A DNA stretch of 12,382 bases from Clostridiales bacterium (GCA_019417795.1 DXUR01000050.1:1-12382); one strand, 5' to 3'. Positions 4,673 to 11,425 are shown, counted from the stretch's first letter. Notes: generated by a model not told the origin, from the sequence alone. A program made the numbers and translations.

Positions 4673-6049
4673 ATGAGTGAACGTAACAACAAACTTGAGC
4701 TTTTGGGAAGTGCGCCCATACCAAAAGCTCTGATGGCGCTTGGCGTACCGATTATGATTGGGATGTTAATCAACGCCCTATATAATCTGGTGGATGCCTA
4801 TTTTGTGGGCGGACTGGGCAGAAGTCAAATGGGAGCTATTTCCATCGTTTTTCCGTTGGGACAAGTCGTGGTTGGCTTGGGCCTTATGTTTGGTAACGGA
4901 GCTGCATCCTATCTGTCAAGACTTCTGGGACGTGGCGATAAGGATACTGCCAATAAAGTGGCAAGTACAGCCTTGTATAGCAGCCTTTTGATTGGTGCTA
5001 TTATCATCCTTTTTTCTACGATCTTTCTCAAACCAATTTTGACCATGTTAGGCGCGACAGAAACTATTATGCCGTATGCCCTGACGTACTCAAGAATTTA
5101 TATACTGTCCTGTGTTTTCAACGTGTTCAACGTGACCATGAACAACATTGTAAGTAGCGAAGGTGCAGCAAAGACAACCATGTGTGCGTTACTGCTGGGA
5201 GCTGTGTTGAATATTGGATTAGACCCTCTCTTTATTTACACTTTCAATATGGGAGTTGCCGGTGCAGCAATCGCCACCGCAATTTCGCAGATGGTATCTA
5301 CTCTTGTTTATCTTACATACGTTCTGCGAAAAAGAAGTGCATTTTCTTTCAGCGTAAAAGCCTTTTCTCCGACTGGACAAATGATGGCGGAAATCTTGAA
5401 AATCGGTATCCCTACTTTGGTGTTCCAGTTGCTTACAAGTCTTTCGATTACACTGATTAACCGTGCAGCCAGCGATTATGGTGATTCCGTCATTGCAGGC
5501 ATGGGGGCGGTTACACGAATTACTTCTATGGGAACACTGGTTGTCTTTGGCTTTCTGAAAGGATTCCAGCCTATTGCCGGATTCAGCTATGGGGCAAAGA
5601 AGTTTGACCGCCTGCGCGAAGCAATCAAAACCTCGATTATTTGGTCTACAAGTTTCTGCTTGGTTGTGGGCTTGGCAATGGCCATTTTCTCCACACAGAT
5701 TATCTCTCAATTTACTGATGGAGATACCCAAATGATTTTAGCTGGTCAAAAATCACTGTTTGCAAATGGGATCACATTCATTCTTTTTGGTTTTTACACG
5801 GTATATTCCTCTCTGTTCCTTGCATTAGGAAAAGGTGCAGCAGGCTTCTTTTTGGGAGCTTGCAGACAAGGCATCTGCTTTGTTCCTGTGATTTTGCTGC
5901 TGCCTATGGTATGGGGCATGAACGGAATTTTGTATGCCCAGCCCATCGCTGATGTGATTTCCGTAGTAATTACCGTATTTATGGCATTACATCTTCACAA
6001 GGAATTATCCGAAAGTGAACGTCGCGCTTTTTCTGAAAAAGCCCAATAA
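4673..6049 (+). CDS. MATE family multidrug efflux transporter
   Basis: This 458-residue inner membrane protein has about twelve hydrophobic helices in two homologous halves, the usual length for MATE pumps. Typical motifs are the first helix region PIMIGMLINALYNLVDAYFVG, written here as its parts PIMIGML and YNLVDAYFVGG, the loop QMGAISIVFPLG, GNGAASYLSR(L)LG after helix 2, and in the second half GFQPIAGFSYGA. MATE pumps expel cationic drugs in exchange for sodium ions or protons. The overall look is closest to the MepA-like subgroup. The ATG at 4673 has AAAGGAG at 4658-4664, 8 bases away; an in-frame ATG at 4571 lies on the -35 box and is excluded. It is regulated by the divergent PadR protein. 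No terminator separates it from leader copy 2, which begins 29 bases after its stop. Confidence 0.93.
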   Translation: MSERNNKLELLGSAPIPKALMALGVPIMIGMLINALYNLVDAYFVGGLGRSQMGAISIVFPLGQVVVGLGLMFGNGAASYLSRLLGRGDKDTANKVASTALYSSLLIGAIIILFSTIFLKPILTMLGATETIMPYALTYSRIYILSCVFNVFNVTMNNIVSSEGAAKTTMCALLLGAVLNIGLDPLFIYTFNMGVAGAAIATAISQMVSTLVYLTYVLRKRSAFSFSVKAFSPTGQMMAEILKIGIPTLVFQLLTSLSITLINRAASDYGDSVIAGMGAVTRITSMGTLVVFGFLKGFQPIAGFSYGAKKFDRLREAIKTSIIWSTSFCLVVGLAMAIFSTQIISQFTDGDTQMILAGQKSLFANGITFILFGFYTVYSSLFLALGKGAAGFFLGACRQGICFVPVILLLPMVWGMNGILYAQPIADVISVVITVFMALHLHKELSESERRAFSEKAQ

Positions 6050-6077
6050 GTAGTTTACCAATACAAATAACACTTAT

Positions 6078-6180
6078 CTGCCCGGCGGCAGAAAAGAAAA
6101 AAACCGTTGCCGGGCAGGTTGATTTCGCGCGCTCACTTCACAAATTCCAGCGGCGGTTCAAAATCAAGGCCGCCGTTTCT
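6078..6180 (+). promoter_or_regulatory. Two leader RNA hairpins, module 2
   Basis: Hairpin 1 pairs CTGCCCGGC (6078-6086) with GCCGGGCAG (6109-6117), a tidier stem than in copy 1, with the same A-rich loop. Hairpin 2 pairs AGCGGCGGTT (6149-6158) with GGCCGCCGTT (6168-6177) through G-U and Watson-Crick pairs; its apical part is shorter than in copy 1. The pyrimidine tract TTTCTCTTT follows. The base changes keep the stems, which supports a role as RNA. Confidence 0.7.
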
Positions 6181-6199
6181 CTTTGCTCGGCGCAGGATC

Positions 6200-6222
6200 G
6201 GCGGCCCACGGAGGGAGCCGCC
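6200..6222 (+). promoter_or_regulatory. Hairpin displaying the ribosome site of the leader ORF, module 2
   Basis: GGCGGC (6200-6205) and GCCGCC (6217-6222) enclose the loop with GGAGGG, ending one base before the ATG at 6223. It is identical to copy 1. Confidence 0.7.
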
Positions 6223-6321
6223 ATGCTGATATGTCCTGTTTTTCAAAAGCATAGCTTATCAAAAAAAGCCTGTATCCAACAGGGGGCAGCTCCGGCCAAC
6301 AGTATGAACTATACCATGTAA
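6223..6321 (+). CDS. Leader small ORF, 32 residues, module 2
   Basis: It has the same length and layout as the ORF at 2807-2905, opening MLICPVFQKHSLSKK and ending SMNYTM. The first 12 codons are identical at the base level. The conserved hairpin within it, CCTGT-N5-ACAGG (6272-6286), carries one between-copy change in its loop, not its stem. The shared start, stop and ribosome site in two otherwise diverging copies support translation; its role as a regulatory leader is inferred. Confidence 0.6.
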   Translation: MLICPVFQKHSLSKKACIQQGAAPANSMNYTM

Positions 6322-6344
6322 GGAAACTTCATATCAATTTAATT

Positions 6345-6382
6345 TTCGCCCGGTGGGTCTATGACCTGCCGGGCGAATTTTG
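6345..6382 (+). terminator. Attenuator-type terminator before the sigma gene, module 2
   Basis: TTCGCCCGG (6345-6353) and CCGGGCGAA (6369-6377) form a perfect 9-pair stem with GGTC/GACC inside and TTTTG after it. It lies 23 bases beyond the leader ORF stop, as in copy 1. Confidence 0.85.
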
Positions 6383-6531
6383 TCATTTCCTGCGGTTTCA
6401 AATTTGCTCTGAAACCTTTTTCAAAAAAAGTCCCAAAAGGAGGCGGTCAGCGGGCAGCAAAGGGTGTCGCAGGATTAGTAGTAGCGGAAAGGGAGAGAAA
6501 CACCCAATCCCCCAACAGAAAGGGGGTGAAA

Positions 6532-6963
6532 ATGATGGAAGCTATCCCCCGCGACTATGGACAAGGCCAGTTTGATGCCTTTTGCAAAAAAGTGTTGAAG
6601 AACGAGGCACGGGCTTATCTGCGGAATATGAAGCGTCAAAGAGATCGTGAAACGATGTTCAGCGACTTGCCGCAGCATGAGTTGGACAAGCTCTGCACCG
6701 TAGACCGCTATCCCAGCGACAGCTTTGTGTTTAGCTCTCATGGGTACGATTTACATATCGACAACGAGCTTGTGGCCGACGCTTTTGCCGACCTGCCGCA
6801 ACAGGAACAAAGCATTTTGATCCTGTACTGCGTACTGGATATGGCAGACGGCGAGATCGCCAGCCTCACAGGGATGTCCCGCAGCGCCGTCCAGCGCCAC
6901 AGGACAAAAACACTGAAAGAGTTGCGTGTAAAATTGATGGCGCTCATGCCGGAAGGAGGTTGA
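6532..6963 (+). CDS. Sigma-70 family protein, Tn916 Orf7-like, copy 2
   Basis: This 143-residue paralogue of the protein at 3078-3509 is about 73% identical over the aligned 122 residues by hand count. The helix-turn-helix MADGEIASLTGMSRSAVQRH is nearly unchanged, so both copies probably read the same promoter class; most differences are in the N-terminal half. Two adjacent ATG codons (6532, 6535) follow AGGGGGTGA (6521-6529). The second has the more usual spacing, so the true start may be 6535. A longer in-frame start at 6361 lies in the terminator and is rejected. By analogy with Tn916 Orf7 it would activate excision genes; tnpW and the recombinase lie downstream. Confidence 0.88.
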   Translation: MMEAIPRDYGQGQFDAFCKKVLKNEARAYLRNMKRQRDRETMFSDLPQHELDKLCTVDRYPSDSFVFSSHGYDLHIDNELVADAFADLPQQEQSILILYCVLDMADGEIASLTGMSRSAVQRHRTKTLKELRVKLMALMPEGG

Positions 6964-6968
6964 CGCGG

Positions 6969-7202
6969 ATGAAAGAACCTGCCTACAAAGGCAAAGAGCC
7001 TTTGCCCCTTTCAGTGTATGTGTCCGCCCGTGCAGGCGATCCCCAAGCCGTAGAACGGTTGCTTCGGTACTATGACAATTACATGAATTGTCTGTGTACC
7101 CGGACGCTCTATGACGAGGACGGCTATCCTCATTTATGCGTGGACGAGTACATGAAGCGGTGCTTAGAAATCAGGTTGATCCAAGCTATCGTTAAAGTTT
7201 AA
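6969..7202 (+). CDS. Helix-turn-helix protein, Tn916 Orf8-like, copy 2
   Basis: This 77-residue paralogue of the protein at 3506-3742 is about 66% identical, sharing SARAGDP, CTRTLYDEDG and VDEYMKR. The ATG at 6969 follows GGAGG (6955-6959) by 9 bases and aligns with copy 1; a TTG at 6960 in the same frame is too close to the ribosome site. In contrast to copy 1 the gene does not overlap the sigma stop (6961-6963) but begins 5 bases later. The C-terminal three residues differ from copy 1 where a palindrome spans the stop. Confidence 0.84.
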   Translation: MKEPAYKGKEPLPLSVYVSARAGDPQAVERLLRYYDNYMNCLCTRTLYDEDGYPHLCVDEYMKRCLEIRLIQAIVKV

Positions 7203-7207
7203 CGATA
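7187..7207 (+). repeat. Palindrome across the stop of HTH copy 2
   Basis: TATCGTTAA (7187-7195) and TTAACGATA (7199-7207) form a perfect 9-pair stem with a 3-base loop, AGT. The TAA stop (7200-7202) is in the 3' arm. No U tract follows, so it may be a weak terminator, an mRNA 3' structure or a protein-binding site. Confidence 0.6.
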
Positions 7208-7597
7208 ATCGCCCGGCTGGATGCAGCGGCTTACCCTTTCCCCGCCAGCAAAAGGTCTGTGGCGTCACAGTTCTTTGAAAAATATGCCCGTATATAGCGG
7301 CGCATCATAGGGCAAACGGACACATTCTGTCTGTGCCGAGCCGTGCGGCAGGTGCGCCATGAGGCTTTCCAGTAGGAAAAAGCGGAGCGATCAAACCGGG
7401 CTGTAAAACAAGTGTGGCAACTTGTAGGCGACGACGTACAGGCAAGACAATGATACTCCCGCGTTGAACGCCCTCAAAGCATTGCGCGGCGCACCCATCA
7501 GCATGGGCCGGGGTGAGATTCCCGTGGAGCTGTGCCAGCAGCCGTCCGTACTGCCCATTTCGTTTTACACCAATGTAAGCGAAAGGGGGATTACTGT
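7208..7597 (+). other. Gene-free stretch with many potential RNA hairpins, upstream of tnpW
   Basis: No convincing ORF occupies this segment. It contains a chain of possible stems: CGGACA/TGTCTG (7317-7333), TGCCG/CGGCA (7334-7350), TTTCC/GGAAA (7366-7379), CTGTA/TACAG (7401-7405 with 7437-7441) enclosing ACAAGT/ACTTGT (7408-7425), CCCAT/ATGGG (7494-7507), CGGG/CCCG (7509-7524) and GCTG/CAGC (7529-7539). The long-range pair GGTGCGCC (7351-7358) with GGCGCACC (7488-7495) could close the middle part. A structured leader RNA or an untranslated RNA gene is plausible, but some pairs are expected by chance in GC-rich DNA. Confidence 0.45.
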
Positions 7598-7765
7598 ATG
7601 AGTACAGTAACAAGTCAGAACCAGACCGCCCCCGTTGTACGTCAGTACGAGATCGGAGGCGTTCGATATATTGTGAAAGCGACTGTCAAAGACGGCGCGA
7701 AAGAAACCGCAGTCAAGAAAATCCGTCGGCTGCTCCAAAACGATTTGAACAAGGCAGCCACTTAA
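7598..7765 (+). CDS. tnpW: Transposon-encoded protein TnpW family
   Basis: This 55-residue basic protein has a short beta part (VVRQYEIGGVRYIVKATV) followed by an amphipathic helix (TAVKKIRRLLQNDL). The size, the RxYxIGxxxYxV pattern and the position upstream of a large serine recombinase match TnpW of Tn4451-type and related elements. The function is not established; a role as accessory or excision-directing factor is possible but unproven. The start is set by AAAGGGGG at 7582-7589. It follows the gene-free structured stretch, which is probably its 5' leader. Confidence 0.78.
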   Translation: MSTVTSQNQTAPVVRQYEIGGVRYIVKATVKDGAKETAVKKIRRLLQNDLNKAAT

Positions 7766-7805
7766 AAATTAAAGATTTTTTCATTTCCTACAAGCAGACG
7801 GATGG

Positions 7806-7839
7806 GGCATGATATGGTATAATATACTTGTATCATGCC
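7806..7839 (+). promoter_or_regulatory. Extended -10 promoter of the recombinase inside a 9-base inverted repeat
   Basis: TGGTATAAT (7815-7823) is an extended -10 element; no good -35 box lies 16-18 bases upstream. It is framed by GGCATGATA (7806-7814) and TATCATGCC (7831-7839), a perfect inverted repeat whose centre nearly coincides with the small palindrome GTATAATATAC (7817-7827). A repressor or the recombinase itself could bind here and close the promoter. Confidence 0.65.
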
Positions 7840-7870
7840 TCGTTTTCCGGCTGCGGAATAGGAGGAACTT

Positions 7871-9742
7871 ATGAGCAAACAGCCGGAAATGGTGATTGCA
7901 CGGAACCCCCGTGCGACACGGAATAACGATACTACTTTGAACCTTGACAATCAAATGTACCAACAGCCAGTCACTTCCTTTCAGCGCGTATCCAATGACG
8001 CGCCGTTGAGCGAGGAAACCAAGACGGCTATCCAAAACACGGTGCTGCAATTCTATGTCCACAGCCAGCCGCAGGAGGAAGCCGAGGGCATTACCGCCTG
8101 CTATGAGCGTCTTTCCCAAGAAGATAAGCTGGACGGCGAGAGCAACAGTATCAGCAATCAGAAGCGGATTTTGGAAAAGTATTGCCGGGATCACGGCTAT
8201 ACCGCCATCCGCCACTACGACGAGGACGACGGATATTCGGGAACCAACTTCAACCGGCCCGGATTCCAGCGGATGCTTGCCGACATCAAGGCGGGCAAGA
8301 TCAAGCGCGTTGTCGTTAAGGATATGAGCCGGTTCGGGCGTAACTATCTGCAAGTCGGAATGTATACGGAAATGCTGTTTCCAGAGTACGGCGTCCACTT
8401 TATTGCCGTCAATGACGGTGTGGACAGTGTGCGCGGGGACAGCGAGTTTACCGCCATCCGCAACGTATTCAATGAAATGTACGCCAAGGACACCAGCAAG
8501 AAAATCCGGGCAACGTGGCAATCCAAAGGACGCTCCGGCGAACACCTCACCACTATCCCGCCTTATGGGTACAAGAAAGACCCGGAGAACAAGAAGCGGT
8601 GGATCGTGGATGAAGAAGCTGCCGCCGTTGTCCAGAAGATTTTTGCACTGTGCATGGACGGCATGGGGCCGACGCAAATTGCAAAATGGCTCCAAGAAAA
8701 TAAAGTTCTTTCGCCTGTTGCTTACTGCTACGAAAACGACTTGCCGACAACATCTAAACGGCCAACTGACCCTTATAAATGGGCAACAAAGACGGTAGTG
8801 CATATTTTGGAACGCCTTGACTATTTGGGCCATACGGTCAACTTCAAAACTTCTAAGCAATCGTTCAAGAGCAAGAAAGTATTGTGGAATGATCCGGCGG
8901 ATTGGGTGATCTTTGAGAACACACAGGAACCTATTATTGAGGAAAGCGTGTTTCTGATCGTCCAGAAAATCCGACAAGGCCGCCGCCGTCCCACTAAGAT
9001 GGGCGACATGGGTATGTTCTCCGGCCTGCTGTTCTGTGCGGATTGCGGCGGAAAGATGTACTTGTGCAGAGCCAATCACTTCAAACCTGAACAGGAATAT
9101 TACCTTTGCTCAACTTACCGTAAAGACCGCACTTTATGTTCGACCCATTCTATCCGGCGCGTTGTCCTTGAAGAAATCGTGCTGCGAAACCTGCGAGAAG
9201 CCATTCAGTATGTGACGCAGTATGAGGACGACTTCGTGCAGCGGGCCGCAGATCAAAGCCTGCGGGAACGGGATAAGGAGCTGGCACAAAAGAAAGACTC
9301 TCTGGCGCAATCGCAAAAGCGGATTGCCGAGCTGGATGTTATCATCAAGCGACTGTATGAGGATAACATTTCCGGCAAGCTCTCCGACGAGCGTTTCATC
9401 AAACTGTCCCGTGACTATGAGCTGGAACAGACCAACCTTACAAATCTTGTCGAACATCTGCGGCAGGAAGTCAAGGAGCAGGAGAAGCAGAAAGTCAACG
9501 TCAGACAGTTCATTGCAGCGGTCAGAAAGTACACCGATATGCAGCAGCTTGACGCTTCCATTCTCCGGGAGTTTGTGGATAAAATTTATGTCTCCGAGGT
9601 TTACACGCCGGACGAGAACGAGCCACGCATTAAGGTCAGAGAAATTGAGATCGTCTACAACTTCATTGGTGCATTTGATTTTGAGGAAGCAAGGGATCAA
9701 TCCCAAGCAGCCCAAAAAGAAAAGAAAACCGGCGTAGCCTAA
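7871..9742 (+). CDS. Large serine recombinase, TnpX/TndX type
   Basis: This 623-residue enzyme would excise and integrate the element through a circular form. The resolvase domain spans about residues 75-225, with nucleophile Ser82 in YERLSQED, SNSISNQ, GYSGTNFNRPGF and the arginine motif SRFGRN (Arg154, Arg157). A recombinase domain follows (about 228-350, PPYGYKKD to IAKWLQENKV), then a zinc ribbon with Cys389, Cys392, Cys413 and Cys423, a coiled coil (about 435-530) and a C-terminal DUF4368-like domain (about 540-610). All key catalytic residues are present, so it looks active. About 74 residues precede the catalytic domain, longer than the usual 5-15. The start at 7871 has AGGAGG at 7860-7865. 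Enzymes of this group generally recombine at a GA dinucleotide. Confidence 0.95.
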   Translation: MSKQPEMVIARNPRATRNNDTTLNLDNQMYQQPVTSFQRVSNDAPLSEETKTAIQNTVLQFYVHSQPQEEAEGITACYERLSQEDKLDGESNSISNQKRILEKYCRDHGYTAIRHYDEDDGYSGTNFNRPGFQRMLADIKAGKIKRVVVKDMSRFGRNYLQVGMYTEMLFPEYGVHFIAVNDGVDSVRGDSEFTAIRNVFNEMYAKDTSKKIRATWQSKGRSGEHLTTIPPYGYKKDPENKKRWIVDEEAAAVVQKIFALCMDGMGPTQIAKWLQENKVLSPVAYCYENDLPTTSKRPTDPYKWATKTVVHILERLDYLGHTVNFKTSKQSFKSKKVLWNDPADWVIFENTQEPIIEESVFLIVQKIRQGRRRPTKMGDMGMFSGLLFCADCGGKMYLCRANHFKPEQEYYLCSTYRKDRTLCSTHSIRRVVLEEIVLRNLREAIQYVTQYEDDFVQRAADQSLRERDKELAQKKDSLAQSQKRIAELDVIIKRLYEDNISGKLSDERFIKLSRDYELEQTNLTNLVEHLRQEVKEQEKQKVNVRQFIAAVRKYTDMQQLDASILREFVDKIYVSEVYTPDENEPRIKVREIEIVYNFIGAFDFEEARDQSQAAQKEKKTGVA

Positions 9743-9751
9743 ACTACGCCG
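9730..9751 (+). terminator. Hairpin across the recombinase stop codon
   Basis: CGGCGTAG (9730-9737) and CTACGCCG (9744-9751) form a perfect 8-pair stem with the TAA stop in the 6-base loop. ATTCTCTC follows rather than a clean U tract, so it is at best a weak terminator. It is also the last clearly element-derived sequence and may belong to the right end of the element. Confidence 0.5.
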
Positions 9752-9828
9752 ATTCTCTCACATAAATGTTTTCTTACGGAACCACGCCTTTTGCCGTGTC
9801 CCTTTTTCATCCCCGGCCAATTCCGCCG

Positions 9829-9867
9829 TTTACAAAGGACGGTTTTTCTGATATGATAATGCATATC
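9829..9867 (+). promoter_or_regulatory. deoC promoter with overlapping dyad
   Basis: TTTACA (9829-9834) and TATGAT (9852-9857) are 17 bases apart. GATATG-N6-CATATC (9850-9867) is a perfect inverted repeat covering the -10 box and start site, a plausible operator for a nucleoside- or deoxyribose-responsive regulator. No such regulator gene is in the window. Confidence 0.6.
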
Positions 9868-9891
9868 TATGGACTATCCACGCACAAAACA

Positions 9892-9935
9892 AAGGGAGAA
9901 CGTCCTCCCCGTGCGGATAGAGCGCGCCCTTTTTA
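9892..9935 (+). promoter_or_regulatory. Possible attenuator in the deoC leader
   Basis: An AAAGGG block near 9892-9897 can pair with CCCTTT near 9928-9933, followed by TT and ATG, terminator-like. Its 5' arm can instead form the local hairpin GGGAG/CTCCC (9895-9910). The two folds exclude one another. The evidence is only base pairing over short arms. Confidence 0.3.
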
Positions 9936-9953
9936 TGAAAGGAGACAACTGTT

Positions 9954-10619
9954 ATGAACCAAGAGATCCAGTCTATTCTGGCCAGGGTAGACCACACTCT
10001 GCTGGCCCAGAGTGCCACTTGGAACGAGATCAAGGCCATCTGCGACGACGGCGTCAAGTATGGCTGCGCCAGCGTGTGCATCCCTGCCTCCTATGTGAAG
10101 CGGGCGGCAGAGTACGTGGACGGCAAGATCGCCATCTGCACCGTCATCGGCTTCCCCAACGGCTATGACACCACCGCCGCCAAGTGCTTTGAGGCGGAGG
10201 ACGCCGTGAACAACGGCGCTTCCGAGGTGGATATGGTCATTAACATCGGCTGGGTGAAGGACGGCCTGTACGATCAGGTGCTGGAGGAGATCCGGGCCGT
10301 GAAGACCGCCTGCCACGGCAAGCTGCTGAAGGTCATCATCGAGACCTGTATGCTCACCGATGCCGAGAAGATCGAGATGTGCCGTGTGGTGTCCGACTCC
10401 GGCGCCGAGTACATCAAGACCTCCACCGGCTTCGGCGGAGGCGGCGCCACCCGTGAGGATGTGGCCCTCTTCAAGGCCCATGTGGCTCCCCATGTGAAGA
10501 TCAAGGCCGCCGGCGGCATTGCCGACCTCAACGACGCCCGTGACTTCGTGGCCCTTGGGGCCGACCGTCTGGGCACCAGCCGCATTGTCAAGGCCGTGAA
10601 GGCCATGGAACAGGAATAA
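9954..10619 (+). CDS. deoC: Deoxyribose-phosphate aldolase
   Basis: This 221-residue cytoplasmic enzyme cleaves 2-deoxy-D-ribose 5-phosphate to glyceraldehyde 3-phosphate and acetaldehyde, the final step of deoxynucleoside breakdown. The TIM-barrel motifs are complete: VDHTLL at the N-terminus, GFPNG at 66-70, EVDMVINIG with catalytic Asp93, Schiff-base Lys155 in IKTSTGF, and Lys184 in KIKAAGGI. The length is normal for the bacterial class I short form. AAAGGAG at 9938-9944 sets the start. Codons are strongly GC-ending, unlike the mobile element to the left. deoD follows after 15 bases, probably in the same transcript. Confidence 0.97.
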   Translation: MNQEIQSILARVDHTLLAQSATWNEIKAICDDGVKYGCASVCIPASYVKRAAEYVDGKIAICTVIGFPNGYDTTAAKCFEAEDAVNNGASEVDMVINIGWVKDGLYDQVLEEIRAVKTACHGKLLKVIIETCMLTDAEKIEMCRVVSDSGAEYIKTSTGFGGGGATREDVALFKAHVAPHVKIKAAGGIADLNDARDFVALGADRLGTSRIVKAVKAMEQE

Positions 10620-10634
10620 AAGGAGGAACCATCT

Positions 10635-11348
10635 ATGCCTACCCCCCATAATAACGCCGCCCCCGGCGCCTTTGCCAAGACCGTGCTCATGCCCGGCGAT
10701 CCCCTGCGCTCCAAGTTCATTGCCGAGACGTTTCTGGAAAACCCCGTGCTGGTGAACAACGTCCGTGGCGTGCAGGGCTATACCGGTACGTACAAGGGCG
10801 TGCCGGTGTCCGTCATGGCCTCCGGCATGGGAATGCCCTCCATCGGCATCTACGCCCACGAGCTGTACACCCAGTACGGCGTGGAGAACATCATCCGTGT
10901 GGGCTCTGCCGGAGCCATGCGGGCCGATCTGGAGCTGGGCAGTGTGGTGGCCGGACAGGGCGCCTGCACCAACTCCAGCTTCGCCGACCAGTATGAGCTG
11001 GGTGTCCACTATGCCCCCATTGCCGACTTCGACCTGCTGATGGCCGCCGTGGAGTCGGCCCGTGAGCTGGGTGTGAAGATGCCTGTGGGCAACCTCTACT
11101 CCTCCGATACCTTCTATGACGCCGCCGGCCGCAACGCCCGGATGCAGAAGATGGGCGTCATGGCCGTGGAGATGGAGGCCGCTGCTCTGTACTGCACCGC
11201 CGCCTATCTGGGTAAGCGTGCCTTGGCTATCTGCTCCATCAGCGACAATCTGGTGCTGGGTACCGAGCTTACCGCCGACGAGCGCCAGACCACCTTCACC
11301 AATATGATGAAGATCGGTCTGGAGGCAGCGGTGAAAATGACTAAATAA
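10635..11348 (+). CDS. deoD: Purine-nucleoside phosphorylase, DeoD type
   Basis: This 237-residue enzyme splits purine (deoxy)ribonucleosides with phosphate into base and (deoxy)ribose 1-phosphate. It aligns end to end with the hexameric DeoD family: MPTPHN with His5, phosphate-loop GDPLR (Gly21, Arg25), VNNVRG with Arg44, IIRVGSAGA with Arg88 and Ser91, VEMEAAALY with Glu179/Met180/Glu181, and ISDN with the catalytic acid Asp204. Arg217 is also kept. AGGAGG at 10621-10626 precedes the ATG. After a mutase step its product feeds the aldolase upstream; no deoB-like mutase gene is in view. It lies immediately before a nucleoside-binding lipoprotein gene. Confidence 0.97.
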   Translation: MPTPHNNAAPGAFAKTVLMPGDPLRSKFIAETFLENPVLVNNVRGVQGYTGTYKGVPVSVMASGMGMPSIGIYAHELYTQYGVENIIRVGSAGAMRADLELGSVVAGQGACTNSSFADQYELGVHYAPIADFDLLMAAVESARELGVKMPVGNLYSSDTFYDAAGRNARMQKMGVMAVEMEAAALYCTAAYLGKRALAICSISDNLVLGTELTADERQTTFTNMMKIGLEAAVKMTK

Positions 11349-11425
11349 AGCCGTTTTTCCCACAAAGCACCCGTTTTTTCGAACCCTGCCATGGTGAAAA
11401 ATGCAGCAGACCCTGCAAATAGGGC

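Larger units (their letters stand above)
6078..7202 (+). repeat. Regulatory module, copy 2 (leader RNA, sigma gene, HTH gene)
   Basis: This is the second copy of the module at 2655-3742. The order of hairpins, leader ORF, terminator, sigma gene and HTH gene is unchanged. Unlike copy 1, it lacks a strong U-tract terminator after the HTH gene, so transcription may continue into the tnpW/recombinase region. Confidence 0.88.
1..9760. mobile_element. Right-hand part of an integrative element with Tn916-like regulatory genes and a TnpX/TndX-type recombinase
   Basis: The interval carries an Orf6-like KTR protein, two Orf7/Orf8-like pairs, TnpW and a large serine recombinase, all families typical of Tn916/Tn5397 and Tn4451-type elements in Firmicutes. 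Base composition is mosaic: AT-rich efflux cassettes lie between GC-richer regulatory modules. Beyond the recombinase the sequence changes to uniformly GC-rich housekeeping genes. The left boundary is not seen and may lie before position 1. The right boundary is placed only approximately, between the recombinase stop at 9742 and the deoC promoter at 9829. No relaxase or coupling-protein gene is in view, so conjugative or mobilisable status cannot be judged. Confidence 0.75.

Noticed and set aside
7300..7320. AGGGCAAAC string like the core of the c-di-GMP-I riboswitch
   Set aside because: The second conserved half (GCAAAGCC with the tetraloop receptor and following CTA) is missing.
7488..7545. 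Resemblance of the GGGGTGAGATTCCC stretch to domain I of bacterial group II introns
   Set aside because: Only a short string is similar. No domain V hairpin, no intron-encoded protein and no 3' end were found, and the region leads directly into the tnpW ribosome site.
7781..9079. Long minus-strand ORF of 432 codons opposite the recombinase gene
   Set aside because: It overlaps a clearly conserved recombinase in antisense, has no recognisable domain and no good ribosome site. Long antisense frames are a normal by-product of GC-biased codons.
9933..11363. Minus-strand ORF of 476 codons opposite deoC and deoD
   Set aside because: Its composition is a His/Gly/Ala-rich shadow of GC-rich codons. 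deoC and deoD on the plus strand have all family residues.
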